A stretch of DNA of 64,000 bases from Rhabdaerophilum calidifontis (GCF_008641065.1 NZ_VTRS01000009.1:52602-116601); one strand, 5' to 3'. Shown: positions 16,106-24,394, counted from the first letter of the stretch. Made by a program: numbers and translations. The notes: generated from the letters alone by a model not told the origin.

Positions 16106-18393
16106 GCGACGACAACATCATCCACTTCAATCCCTGGCGGGACTTCAACGACGCAGCACCCCTCGCCGATCCCTTCGCGGTCGAACCGGACGCGGGCCAG
16201 ATCGCGCGCTTCGTCGATGTGGTCTTTGGCTATTCCGACGGGCTGATCCCGGTTCGCGGTTTCGTCGACAAGGGTCAGGGCAAGGACGGCCGGCCGCACA
16301 ACATCTGGATCGACGCGGACGCCACCGCGCCCGAGAAGCTCGGCACCTTCGCGGGATGGGCCGCGCGTGAGGGCGCGGCGGTCTATGTCATCCCCGGCAC
16401 GGTGGCGGAGACGGGTCAGGCCCGCGCCGCGGACGTCCATCAGATGCAGAGCCTCGTGGTCGATCTCGACTCGGGCGACATCCCTGCCAAGCTCGATCAT
16501 CTCGTTCACCACCTCGGGCGACCGACGCTCACCGTCGAGAGCGGCGGGCGCACGCCCGAGGGCGCGACCAAGCTGCATGTCTGGTGGAAGCTGACAGAGC
16601 CCGTCGAGGGGGCGGACCTTGCCCGGCTCTGCCAGCTGCGCGGCGAGATCGCGCTGAAGGTTGGTGGCGACACGCATTTCCGCTCGGCCCACCAGCCGAT
16701 CCGCGTGCCCGGCACCGTCTATCACAAGGGCGGGCTCACGCGCCTCGTGCAGATCCGCGAGGCGGCCGCTCTAGAGGTCGATCTCGCCGAGATGACCGAG
16801 CGCGTCGCCGACATGCCGCCCATGCCCGGCGTCGGCATGGCCACGGCCGAGCTCCGCGAGAAACCCGGCATTGACGACGTGCTGGTGACCCCGGTGCACG
16901 AGGGCGGCACGGACGACTGGTCCCGTTTCGAGGGGGCTTCGGCCGCCATCGGCTATTTCCTGCGGCTGGTCCACGAGGGCCGGATGTCGATGGACGAGGG
17001 CTGGACGGCGATCTGCGGCTACAACGCCGCGATGCTGCGCCCCGCCTGGCCGCTCGACCGGCTGAAGCGCGAGACGAACCGGCTGTGGGAGCTGCACATC
17101 AAGCGGCACGGGCCGCCGCTGATCCGCCTCGACGGCGCGGCCCCAGCGCAGACCGAGCTGCCGACCTTCACGCTGGGCGCGCTTCTGGACGACATAAGCC
17201 CGATGCCCGACGACATCATCGGCCCGCGAGTGCTGACGCCGGGCGGGCTCTTGGTGCTGGGCGGCGCGCCCAAGGTGGGCAAGAGCGACCTGCTGATCGC
17301 ATTGCTGGTGCACATGGCGGCGGGCGTGCCCTTCCTCGGCTTCTCCCCGCCACGACCGCTGCGGATCTTCTACCTGCAGGCAGAGATCCAGTATCACTAC
17401 CTGCGCGAGCGCATGCAGCAGATCGGCCTGCCACCCGAGCTGATCGCGGCCGCGCGCGACAACCTGATTGTCACGCCGAAATTGCGCATGCTGCTCGATG
17501 CCGAGGGCAGCGCCCGCGTGGCCGAGGCGATCAAGGCCGCGTTCCCAGATGTCTCGCTCGACATCCTGTGCATCGATCCGATCCGCAACCTCTTCGATGG
17601 CGGCCCGGACGGCGGCGGCGAAAACGACAACGCCGCGATGATGTTCTTCCTCAAGGACCGGGTCGAGGTGCTGCGCGACCACGTCAACCCGGACTGCGGC
17701 GTGATCCTCGTCCACCACACCAAGAAGCTCTCGAAGCACCAGGTGAAGGAGGACCCGTTCCTCGCCCTTTCCGGCGCCAGCGCGCTCCGGGGCTTCTACA
17801 CCACCGGCCTGATCCTGCACCGGCCAGAGGAGGACTCGACCCAGCGCCGCCTCGAGATCGAGCTGCGCAACGGCCCGGCGCTGCCTACGAAGCTGGTGGA
17901 CAAGGTCAAGGGCACATGGGTCGAGATCAACCCGATGAGCGAGCGGCTCGTGCGCCCCGAGGTCGGCGCGAAGCATGACGCCGAGCGCGATCGCAAGCGG
18001 GACGTGATCCTCTCGATCCTGCTCGAGGAGGCGGCCGAGGGGCGGCTCTACACCATCAACCAGTTCGCCGAGGCCTTCGAGAACAAGGGCGGTCTGGGCG
18101 GCAAGGACACGATCCGCGACCGGATCGCCGTTCAAGCCACCAAGGGGGCGATCAAGTTCATCCGCGACGGCGCCCCCTACGGGCTTGGGCCTTCGCGGTC
18201 GCGCTTCGGATACCTCTGCGTCGAGGGGATGGTCATGCCCACGGACGGCGAGGATGTCGATCCGGCGACCGGCGAGGTCACCCCCGCCAGCATCGCAGTG
18301 CTGCCCACCCATTACAAATCGCCGCAGACCGGGGCGCTGCTCGAGGTCGAGAACCCTCAGGTCTGGGTCTATCCGGAGGGGGAACGGCCATGA
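16102..18393 (+). CDS. Primase-helicase: AEP-type primase domain plus RepA-like AAA_25 ATPase
   Basis: A 763-residue replication protein. The N-terminal ~230 residues look like an archaeo-eukaryotic primase: VVDLDSGD gives the DxD metal ligands (121-123), and SAHQPIRVPGTVYHKG resembles the RepB-primase motif. The C-terminal half is a RecA-like hexameric helicase with Walker A GGAPKVGKS (387-395) and Walker B LDILCIDPI, followed by VILVHHTKK. It probably initiates phage replication. The inverted-repeat array beginning 40 bases after its stop is a candidate origin. Confidence 0.88.
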   Translation: MSDDNIIHFNPWRDFNDAAPLADPFAVEPDAGQIARFVDVVFGYSDGLIPVRGFVDKGQGKDGRPHNIWIDADATAPEKLGTFAGWAAREGAAVYVIPGTVAETGQARAADVHQMQSLVVDLDSGDIPAKLDHLVHHLGRPTLTVESGGRTPEGATKLHVWWKLTEPVEGADLARLCQLRGEIALKVGGDTHFRSAHQPIRVPGTVYHKGGLTRLVQIREAAALEVDLAEMTERVADMPPMPGVGMATAELREKPGIDDVLVTPVHEGGTDDWSRFEGASAAIGYFLRLVHEGRMSMDEGWTAICGYNAAMLRPAWPLDRLKRETNRLWELHIKRHGPPLIRLDGAAPAQTELPTFTLGALLDDISPMPDDIIGPRVLTPGGLLVLGGAPKVGKSDLLIALLVHMAAGVPFLGFSPPRPLRIFYLQAEIQYHYLRERMQQIGLPPELIAAARDNLIVTPKLRMLLDAEGSARVAEAIKAAFPDVSLDILCIDPIRNLFDGGPDGGGENDNAAMMFFLKDRVEVLRDHVNPDCGVILVHHTKKLSKHQVKEDPFLALSGASALRGFYTTGLILHRPEEDSTQRRLEIELRNGPALPTKLVDKVKGTWVEINPMSERLVRPEVGAKHDAERDRKRDVILSILLEEAAEGRLYTINQFAEAFENKGGLGGKDTIRDRIAVQATKGAIKFIRDGAPYGLGPSRSRFGYLCVEGMVMPTDGEDVDPATGEVTPASIAVLPTHYKSPQTGALLEVENPQVWVYPEGERP

Positions 18394-18432
18394 TCACCCC
18401 CGCAGATCGCTTCGCGCAGAATTGCGCGCGGG

Positions 18433-18669
18433 CCAGTTTGAACCAGATGCGGAGCCTTTCCGAAACTGCCCCGCCACCCTCACGCAGAAGCGCGCATGCG
18501 TCCGACTTGGCCAGTTTCGGCCCGCTTCCGAAACTGCCCCCGCAGGATTGCGCGGATGCCGCAACCGCTACGCTGCACCCAGTTTCGGGCGAGTCAGTCG
18601 AAAGCACCCTCCCGAAACTGGAATTCCCATTTCTTGTCAGCGTGTTGATGCGGTTTTCCAGTTTCGGGG
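18433..18669. repeat. Alternating inverted array of CCAGTTTCGG (candidate origin iterons)
   Basis: The element CCAGTTTCGG or its complement CCGAAACTG(G) occurs at 18460-18468 (-), 18511-18520 (+), 18528-18536 (-), 18579-18589 (+), 18612-18621 (-) and 18658-18669 (+). A degenerate copy, CCAGTTTGAA, lies at 18433-18442 (+). Orientation alternates strictly. The second and third copies form a perfect 9-bp hairpin with a 7-base loop. The array lies in a 467-base gap between the primase-helicase and the RuvC-like gene, where phage origins are often found. Confidence 0.8.
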
Positions 18670-18675
18670 GTGAAA

Positions 18676-18721
18676 CCACCCCCTACGGGGGTGGGGGAGA
18701 ACGCCGCAGGCGGGTTCTCCC
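18676..18721. terminator. Two adjacent perfect hairpins after the repeat array
   Basis: CCACCCCC-TAC-GGGGGTGG (18676-18694) is a perfect 8-bp stem. It abuts GGGAGAAC...GTTCTCCC (18695-18721), an 8-bp stem with an 11-base loop. There is no T tract. They may stop or pause transcription from the replication operon, or add structure to an origin. The bases from 18722 to 18860 are plain GC-rich sequence. Confidence 0.5.
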
Positions 18722-18860
18722 ACGCCCACCCCCAGGGGTTTCGCGCGCGTGGCTCGTCCCCGCCCAAACCTCCCGATCCGACGACGGCGGCCCCGTACCG
18801 CCAAGCACCAGACCGCCGTCGTCTTCCACCCGAGCAGCCAACCAGAAGAGGAGACCACCC

Positions 18861-19397
18861 ATGGCTGACATGACTCTCGCTACACACCGCCGCGAGGCAA
18901 TCCCCGTTCTGCCGCCCGTCGTCCGGGCCAACCGGGCGATGCTGGCGCTCGACCTCGGCACCACGACGGGATGGGCGCTGCACGGCATCGACGGGCTGAT
19001 CACCTCCGGCACCGTGTCGTTCCGGCCCGGCCGCTTCGACGGTGGCGGCATGCGGTATCTCCGCTTCACCAACTGGCTGACCGAGATCGACCGCCTGTCT
19101 GGGCCCGTCGCCGCCATCTGGTTCGAGGAGGTCCGCCGCCACGCGGCCACCGACGCGGCCCATGTCTATGGTGGGCTGATGGCCACGCTGACCGCATGGG
19201 CCGAACTGCGCGGCATTCCCTACGAGGGCGTCCCGGTCGGCACGATCAAGCGCCACGCCACCGGCAAGGGCAACGCGCCCAAGGAGGCGATGATCGCCGC
19301 GGCCCGGGCGCGCGGCTTCAGCCCCGCCGACGACAACGAGGCCGACGCCATCGCGATCCTGCTCTGGGCGCTGGAGACCCAAGGGGGCCTCCAATGA
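18861..19397 (+). CDS. RuvC-like Holliday junction resolvase (phage)
   Basis: A 178-residue RuvC-fold nuclease. MLALDLGTTTGWAL holds the first catalytic Asp (31), IWFEEVRRHAA the Glu, and DDNEADAIAILLWAL the late acidic cluster, the standard order for RuvC. Phage homologues cut branched DNA before packaging or during recombination. The ATG at 18861 follows AGGAGACCACCC; the long in-frame extension upstream runs through the repeat array and is not coding. Confidence 0.88.
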   Translation: MADMTLATHRREAIPVLPPVVRANRAMLALDLGTTTGWALHGIDGLITSGTVSFRPGRFDGGGMRYLRFTNWLTEIDRLSGPVAAIWFEEVRRHAATDAAHVYGGLMATLTAWAELRGIPYEGVPVGTIKRHATGKGNAPKEAMIAAARARGFSPADDNEADAIAILLWALETQGGLQ

Positions 19398-19591
19398 GGC
19401 GGTTTCCCCGTGGCTATGGCGGCGAGCGCCGCAACCCCGAACAGGTCAAGCGCGACGGCTGGAAGGAGCAACGCGTATTCGCAGTTTCCCTTGACGACCA
19501 GAGACTTACTTGGCCAGAGCGGGAGTTGGTGAGGCAACTCGGCGAGCGTCTCTATGGCGCGCGCCCACAAAATCGAGAGGTTCAGAAATGA
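19394..19591 (+). CDS. Small hypothetical phage protein
   Basis: A 65-residue basic protein starting MRRFPRGYGGERRNPEQVKR. Its start overlaps the RuvC-like stop (ATGA), and its stop overlaps the start of the next gene. Tight packing supports translation; function unknown. Confidence 0.65.
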   Translation: MRRFPRGYGGERRNPEQVKRDGWKEQRVFAVSLDDQRLTWPERELVRQLGERLYGARPQNREVQK

Positions 19592-20016
19592 CCCATTGGA
19601 CACCAGCCGACGTGGAGGCACGGCTCGCCGAATCCGGAATGATCCTGCGCCGTCTGCCCGAGCCCCGGCGCAACGGATACTTCAGCACATGGCCCGAGAT
19701 CGTCCACGGGTTCGCCGACAAGGTTGGCCAGGAGCCCAAGGCGATGCGCGTCTCGCCGTCATCGCAGGACATCAGCCGGATGGAGGAGACGCTGACCTGG
19801 ACGAACTGCCTCGAACCCGTCGACGGCAAGATCGTCTGGATGAAGGCGCATGGCGAACGCTGGAAGAACATCTGCTGGCACGTCGGGCTTTGCCATGCCG
19901 CCGCGAACCAGCACTGGCAGTACGGCCTGTCGCTGATCGCGCTGAACCTCAACAGGCAGCCCTTTAACCGCAAGCTGCCGATCCTCGAGATCATCAAGCT
20001 GGCGCGCAGCCAGTAG
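19588..20016 (+). CDS. DUF6362-like phage protein
   Basis: A 142-residue protein: MTHWTPADVEARLAESGMIL, RRLPEPRRNGYFSTWPEIVH, then a C-terminal helix-rich region (HWQYGLSLIALNLNRQP). It matches my memory of DUF6362, a late-early phage family whose C-terminus resembles sigma-factor helices. It closes the early operon, followed by a long structured gap. Confidence 0.7.
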   Translation: MTHWTPADVEARLAESGMILRRLPEPRRNGYFSTWPEIVHGFADKVGQEPKAMRVSPSSQDISRMEETLTWTNCLEPVDGKIVWMKAHGERWKNICWHVGLCHAAANQHWQYGLSLIALNLNRQPFNRKLPILEIIKLARSQ

Positions 20017-20460
20017 GAAAGTCTCTTGTAGAGGGTTTTCGCGCAGACAAAAACGCCTCTTCCGGGCTAAAAAGTGGATATACTCGGGAGAGGCGCGTGC
20101 GGCGCAGCCCCGAACGAAACCATCCTTTCGTTGGCGAAGGCCGTTAGAAAAGGAAAGGCGCTGATCCTTTCCTTGCGCGCCGCTGTCCGCCCCCGCCAAG
20201 CCCCCTCAGCCGACTTCGCGGTTCCTTCTGCGCGATATTCGTATGCTGGCGGGCGAAGCGCGGGACATCGCTAGCGACAGGGCCGGATTTTTGGGAAGCC
20301 ACCCGGAAGCCGGAGCCACGCGCGTCCCGCGCAAACACCAATGAACGCTGGCCTTCCGACCGGACGCCGCTGGTGGCCGCTGGACCCCGTGTGGAGTCCG
20401 GCCCGGCATCCGGAGTCCGGAAGCCACCGGCATCCACCCGACCGAGGAAACTTGCTCACC
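20017..20460. other. Structured non-coding gap between early genes and methyltransferases
   Basis: About 444 bases without a supported gene. CGCCTCT (20054-20060) pairs with AGAGGCG (20089-20095), and the stem extends by three more pairs including one wobble. AAGGAAAGG (20150-20158) pairs perfectly with CCTTTCCTT (20166-20174) over a 7-base loop. An ATG at 20341 is in frame with the next gene, but the added 40 residues look non-conserved. Candidates are a terminator, a late-gene regulatory leader or a small structured RNA. Confidence 0.5.
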
Positions 20461-21801
20461 ATGACGCTGAGCTTCGCCCCGGACGCGATCGAGACGTGGC
20501 CGCTGGCCAAGCTCCAGCCCTACGCGAAGAACGCGAAGGCGCACGGGCCGGACCAGGTCGCCAAGATCGCCGCCAGCATGGCCGAGTTCGGTTGGACCGT
20601 GCCCTGCCTCGTGGCAGAGGATGGCGAGTTGATTGCGGGACATGGCCGGGTGCTGGCGGCGACGCAGTTGGGGTTGATAGAAGCGCCGGTGATCGTGCTG
20701 GGCCATCTGACCGAGGCGCAGCGCCGGGCGTACCGCATCGCCGACAACAAGCTGACGGAACTCGGCACCTGGGACGAGGCGCTGCTGTCGGCGGAACTGA
20801 ACGACCTGCTGGCGGAGGATTTCGACCTGTCGCTGGTCGGCTTCTCCGACAGCGAGTTGGACAAGTTGCTGGCCTTCGTGCCGGAGGGGGACGGTGAAGA
20901 AGGTGGCGCCGGGGGCTCAGTGCCGCCGGTGACTATCCCCGAACCCCCGCGCAATCCGGCCTCGCGGACCGGCGATCTCTGGATCCTCGGCGACCACCGG
21001 CTGCTGTGTGGTGACAGCACCAGTGCTACCGATGTGCGCCGCCTGATGAATGGCGAGCGGGCGATCCTGTTCGCGACCGACCCGCCGTATCTCGTGGACT
21101 ACGACGGATCGAACCATCCGACCCGGAACAAGGACTGGTCGGCCTCCTATGGCACGACCTGGGACGACAGTTCGCAGGGGGCCGAGCTTTACGACGGCTT
21201 CATTTCTGCCGCCGTGGCGGAAGCCATCACCGAAAACGCCGCCTGGTATTGCTGGCACGCGTCTCGCCGTCAGGCGATGCTGGAAGCCTGCTGGGAAAAG
21301 GCCGGTGCCTTCGTCCATCAGCAGATCATCTGGGTGAAGGACCGCGGCGTTCTGACCCGGTCGCATTACCTCTGGAAGCACGAGCCCTGCTTCATGGGCT
21401 GGCGGCGGCCGAACCGCCCGCCGAAGATGGCCGAAGAAACCCTGCCGTCAACATGGGCGCTCCCCAGCTTCGCCAAGGACGAGCGCCCCGACCACCCGAC
21501 GCCGAAACCGCTGGACGCCTTCGGGATCCCGATGCGCCAGCATGTGGCACGGGGTGGCCTCTGCTATGAGCCTTTCTCGGGGTCCGGGTCGCAGATCATG
21601 GCGGGCGAAGCCAACGGCCGCCGCGTGTTCGCGATGGAAATCAGCCCGGCGTACATCGACGTCGCCGTCGAACGTTGGCAGGCGGACACAGGGCGCAACG
21701 CAATCCTCGACGGCGACGGTCGGACCTTTGCACAGGTGAAAACGGAGAGGCTGGGGGATGCCCCGGCCGCGCCCGAAATCCAACCCGAAGCTGCTGCGTG
21801 A
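20461..21801 (+). CDS. ParB-domain DNA methyltransferase (N4-cytosine/N6-adenine)
   Basis: A 446-residue fusion. Residues 1-~120 are a ParB/Srx-like domain (LAKLQPYAKNAKAHGPDQV, GELIAGHGRVLAA). The methylase follows, with DPPY at 207-210 before the AdoMet motif PFSGSGSQ near residue 395, the beta-class order. Such phage enzymes modify their own DNA to avoid host restriction. The 3' end overlaps the C5 methyltransferase gene by 44 bases. Confidence 0.92.
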   Translation: MTLSFAPDAIETWPLAKLQPYAKNAKAHGPDQVAKIAASMAEFGWTVPCLVAEDGELIAGHGRVLAATQLGLIEAPVIVLGHLTEAQRRAYRIADNKLTELGTWDEALLSAELNDLLAEDFDLSLVGFSDSELDKLLAFVPEGDGEEGGAGGSVPPVTIPEPPRNPASRTGDLWILGDHRLLCGDSTSATDVRRLMNGERAILFATDPPYLVDYDGSNHPTRNKDWSASYGTTWDDSSQGAELYDGFISAAVAEAITENAAWYCWHASRRQAMLEACWEKAGAFVHQQIIWVKDRGVLTRSHYLWKHEPCFMGWRRPNRPPKMAEETLPSTWALPSFAKDERPDHPTPKPLDAFGIPMRQHVARGGLCYEPFSGSGSQIMAGEANGRRVFAMEISPAYIDVAVERWQADTGRNAILDGDGRTFAQVKTERLGDAPAAPEIQPEAAA

Positions 21802-22984
21802 AATGCATGACCTGGCTTTACATCCCTCCGGACGAGATTCCGGAACCGGAGACGCATGCCTCTTTGGCCTCTCCCTCTGCTCCGGCGCGGGCGGTCTTGA
21901 TCTCGGGCTCACCATCGCCATCCCTAGATATCGTGCTGTGGGCCATGTCGAACGGGAAACCTTCGCCGCAGCCACTCTCGTGGCGCGGATGGAAGACGCG
22001 TCCCTGGATCAGGCTGTTGTCTGGGACGACGTTGCCACCTTTGACGGCCGCCCGTGGCGCGGCGCGGTGGACATCGTCACTGCGGGCTATCCGTGCCAGC
22101 CGTTCTCGGTCGCGGGCCGACGGCTCGGTGCCGAGGATCCACGCCACCTCTGGCCCCATGTCGCCCGCATCATCGGCGAGGTCGAACCGCCCTTCGTCTT
22201 CCTCGAGAATGTCGCCCATCATCTCCGCCTCGGATTCCCCGAAGTCGCCGCAGGACTGGTCGGCATGGGCTACCGCCTTGCGGCAGGCCTCTTCACGGCG
22301 GCGGAAGTCGGCGCGCCCCACCGACGCGAGCGGCTCTTCATACTCGCCATTCGCGAAAACGACGAGTTGGCCGACCCCGCGCGCCTGCTCTGGCGTCCGG
22401 TCGAGTGGCGGGAATCGGACGGAGATTCTGCGGCTCTGGCCGACGCCGAGGGCCAGCGCCAACGAGAACCGGCAGACGAAGCCGACGCCGTCGCAGGAGG
22501 CGGGTCAGCGTGGGATGAACCTCGCGACGACGGCGGCGCTGTGGCCGACGCCCCAGACCGACAGCTTCCGCAGCAGGGGGGGCGAGCGGAAGGACGAAAA
22601 GGGTCTGGACCGGATGGCGCGGGACTGGCCGACGCCGATGGCGAACGACGGCTGCAAGCCGAGCGCGGGCAACCGGCGGACAGCCGACCTGACCCATGCG
22701 GCGGGGATGTGGATGACGCCGACGGCCCGCGATCACAAGGATGGGGCGACGAGCCTTGCGAACACCCCGGTGAACGGCCTGCTTGGCCGCCAGGTCCTGG
22801 TGACGCCGATGGCTGGGAGCGATACCTCCGAGCCGCGCCGGACCTTGAACCCGCTGTTCGTCGAGGCGCTGATGGGTTGGCCCACCGGGTGGACCGGCTT
22901 CGCCTCTGTGGCAACGGCGTGGTTCCGCTGGTTGCGGCGCATGCGCTGCGAACTCTGGCGGCTGAACTGCTGGCCGATGGATGA
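21758..22984 (+). CDS. DNA C5-cytosine methyltransferase (frame A)
   Basis: A 408-residue reading of a phage C5 methyltransferase. Motif I LCSGAGGLDLG (40-50), catalytic PCQPF (112-116), FLENV (149-152) and GAPHRRERLFILA (185-197) are intact. After about residue 204 the frame turns into repetitive LADA/ADAD-type sequence with many A- or T-ending codons, then recovers motif X as LRLCGNGVVPLVAAHALRTL near the end. Coding bias from ~22,368 favours the +1 frame (separate entry). The enzyme methylates DNA; the target is unknown. Confidence 0.85.
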   Translation: MPRPRPKSNPKLLREMHDLALHPSGRDSGTGDACLFGLSLCSGAGGLDLGLTIAIPRYRAVGHVERETFAAATLVARMEDASLDQAVVWDDVATFDGRPWRGAVDIVTAGYPCQPFSVAGRRLGAEDPRHLWPHVARIIGEVEPPFVFLENVAHHLRLGFPEVAAGLVGMGYRLAAGLFTAAEVGAPHRRERLFILAIRENDELADPARLLWRPVEWRESDGDSAALADAEGQRQREPADEADAVAGGGSAWDEPRDDGGAVADAPDRQLPQQGGRAEGRKGSGPDGAGLADADGERRLQAERGQPADSRPDPCGGDVDDADGPRSQGWGDEPCEHPGERPAWPPGPGDADGWERYLRAAPDLEPAVRRGADGLAHRVDRLRLCGNGVVPLVAAHALRTLAAELLADG

Positions 22985-22997
22985 GGGGGCGGCATGA
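22368..22997 (+). CDS. Alternative (+1) frame continuation of the C5 methyltransferase (frame B)
   Basis: The same DNA read one base later encodes repeated WPTP units (SWPTPRACSG, LWPTPRASAN, LWPTPQTDSF, DWPTPMANDG), then MTPTARDHKDGATS and LNPLFVEALMGWPTGWTGF. These are features of phage C5-methyltransferase C-termini, the last resembling motif IX. Codons in this frame end almost entirely in G or C. The frame is open from 21675, so the switch point is not fixed; 22368 marks the first WPTP unit. Its TGA overlaps the next start as ATGA. Either a frameshift or dual coding is implied. Confidence 0.65.
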   Translation, partial: WPTPRACSGVRSSGGNRTEILRLWPTPRASANENRQTKPTPSQEAGQRGMNLATTAALWPTPQTDSFRSRGGERKDEKGLDRMARDWPTPMANDGCKPSAGNRRTADLTHAAGMWMTPTARDHKDGATSLANTPVNGLLGRQVLVTPMAGSDTSEPRRTLNPLFVEALMGWPTGWTGFASVATAWFRWLRRMRCELWRLNCWPMDEGAA

Positions 22998-23452
22998 AAA
23001 CGTGGACGATCCATGAGGTCGCCGACGCCTGCGCCATGACGAAGGGCGAACTGAGCCAATGGATCTCGCGTGGTCATTTCCGGCCGTCCGGGGCTGTCCG
23101 GCCTGGTCAGCGCCGGCGGTTCGATTGGCGCGATCTCGCATGCCTGGCGGTCATGAGCGCGCTTCGGAAGCACTGTCTGTCGATCAACGCGATGGCGCTG
23201 ATCGTCTCGGACCTGCGCGACGACCTCGCCGGGATGAACGACATCTCCGACATCTCGGGCCGGTCCTTCTTCTGCGCGGACTGGGGTAAGAAACAACCCT
23301 ATCCGACCGTGGGGCTCGTCACCGAAACGGATCTCTTTGCGGTACTGAAACGGCGACCCGACACCGTGATCATCGTGGACGTTGCGGCCGTGTATCATGA
23401 TGCTGCTGGTGCAATCCCCGCGGTGACGGCCACGGGAGGTGCTGCGCAGTGA
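22994..23452 (+). CDS. MerR-like HTH regulator (phage)
   Basis: A 152-residue protein. Residues 1-70 form a MerR-type winged helix: WTIHEVADACAMTKGELSQW, then RPGQRRRFDWRDLACLAVM. The C-terminal part (MALIVSDLRDDLAGMN, PDTVIIVDVAAV) could be a ligand or dimer domain. It overlaps both neighbours by four bases. A role in phage gene timing is inferred. Confidence 0.78.
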   Translation: MKTWTIHEVADACAMTKGELSQWISRGHFRPSGAVRPGQRRRFDWRDLACLAVMSALRKHCLSINAMALIVSDLRDDLAGMNDISDISGRSFFCADWGKKQPYPTVGLVTETDLFAVLKRRPDTVIIVDVAAVYHDAAGAIPAVTATGGAAQ

Positions 23453-23673
23453 AGCAGAGCCGGATCATGTCGCTGGTCGAGGCCGCGACGAATGTCGTCG
23501 TCGGCTATGTGCTGGCCATCGCCACGCAGATCGTCGTCTTCCCGTGGTTCGGGATCGAGACTGGACTGGCCGAACATCTGACCATCGGGCTCGCCTTCGT
23601 GGGCGTCTCGCTGGTGCGCGGCTATCTGCTGCGGCGGTTGTTCGAAGCGATCAGGATGCGGAGCGCAGAATAA
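23449..23673 (+). CDS. Small membrane protein (DUF7220-like)
   Basis: A 74-residue protein with two predicted membrane helices: VVVGYVLAIATQIVVFPWFG and HLTIGLAFVGVSLVRGYLL, and a basic end. Small proteins of this shape occur in alphaproteobacterial prophages just before the terminase region. It is the last gene of the plus-strand block before a terminator. Function unknown. Confidence 0.7.
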   Translation: MKQSRIMSLVEAATNVVVGYVLAIATQIVVFPWFGIETGLAEHLTIGLAFVGVSLVRGYLLRRLFEAIRMRSAE

Positions 23674-23677
23674 GAGA

Positions 23678-23702
23678 CCGCCACCCGAGTGTCGGGCGGC
23701 GG
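23678..23702. terminator. Bidirectional hairpin between convergent genes
   Basis: CCGCCACCCGA (23678-23688), loop GTG, TCGGGCGGCGG (23692-23702): an 11-bp stem with one mismatch. It lies between the plus-strand membrane protein and the minus-strand DUF3489 gene, so it probably ends both transcripts. No T run. Confidence 0.6.
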
Positions 23703-23728
23703 CTCAGAGGTGGTTTCGGTGCGTGGCG

Positions 23729-24298
23729 TCAGTCGCGGATGGCGTAGACGCGGCCTCTTCCGTCAACCTTCTCGGAGATGATTGTCAGGCCGAGCTTCTT
23801 TTTCAGCGCGCCGGACATGGCGCCCCTAGCGGTGTGAGCTTGCCAGTCGAGTGCTGCTACGATTTCGTCGACGGTCGCGCCACTTTCGGCGCGGAGCATC
23901 TCGATGAGCTTCGCCTGCTTGGTCCCCTCGCGCGGCGTGCGCGCCTTGGGCGCGGCCTCCGGTTCGGTGGGGGTGTCCGGCGCGGGCTCCTCGGTCGGCG
24001 CGTCCGTCGCGCCCGCAGGCGCGGGGTTCGCGTCCTCGGGCTCGATGCCGATGGCGGCGAGGCCTGCGTCGGTGGCGACCAGCGTGACGCCATGGCCGTC
24101 GCCGGTCTCGCGCCAGACGGGTTCGCCCTTGCGCATGTCGGCGTCGACCTCCTGCAGGAAACCCTTCGCGAGCATCGCGCCGACCACCTTGGCGGCGGCC
24201 CCGCCGCGCAGGCTCTCGGGCAGCGGCAGGGCGATGCGGTCTTCGCGCTGTGCGGCGGCGCTGAGGATGATGGCTTGGGTATCGGAAAGCTTGGTCAT
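23729..24298 (-). CDS. DUF3489 domain protein
   Basis: A 189-residue protein. The N-terminal ~75 residues look like a small winged helix (SDTQAIILSAAAQREDRIAL). A linker rich in Pro, Ala and Glu follows, and the C-terminal ~65 residues are DUF3489: GTKQAKLIEMLRAESGATVD, ALDWQAHTARGAMSGALKKK, LGLTIISEKVDGRGRVYAI. Common in alphaproteobacterial phages and islands; likely DNA-binding. It runs against the flanking phage genes. Confidence 0.85.
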   Translation of the reverse strand: MTKLSDTQAIILSAAAQREDRIALPLPESLRGGAAAKVVGAMLAKGFLQEVDADMRKGEPVWRETGDGHGVTLVATDAGLAAIGIEPEDANPAPAGATDAPTEEPAPDTPTEPEAAPKARTPREGTKQAKLIEMLRAESGATVDEIVAALDWQAHTARGAMSGALKKKLGLTIISEKVDGRGRVYAIRD

Positions 24299-24394
24299 GG
24301 AGTCGTCTCCGTGTTCGAGGCCCGCGTCATGCGGCGCCTTCTACGACCCCGAGCCGCGCAGGGCGCGCGGCGGGAGTTCCGGCAGCGCCGGAGA

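Noticed and set aside
18390..18860. N-terminal extension of the RuvC-like protein through an open frame from 18390.
   Set aside because: The extension would translate the inverted-repeat array and two hairpins into low-complexity sequence; the RuvC fold begins at 18861 after a good ribosome binding site.
20341..20460. Longer start of the ParB-methyltransferase at 20341.
   Set aside because: The added 40 residues are Arg/Pro-rich and unlike the family, and the ParB domain begins normally at 20461.
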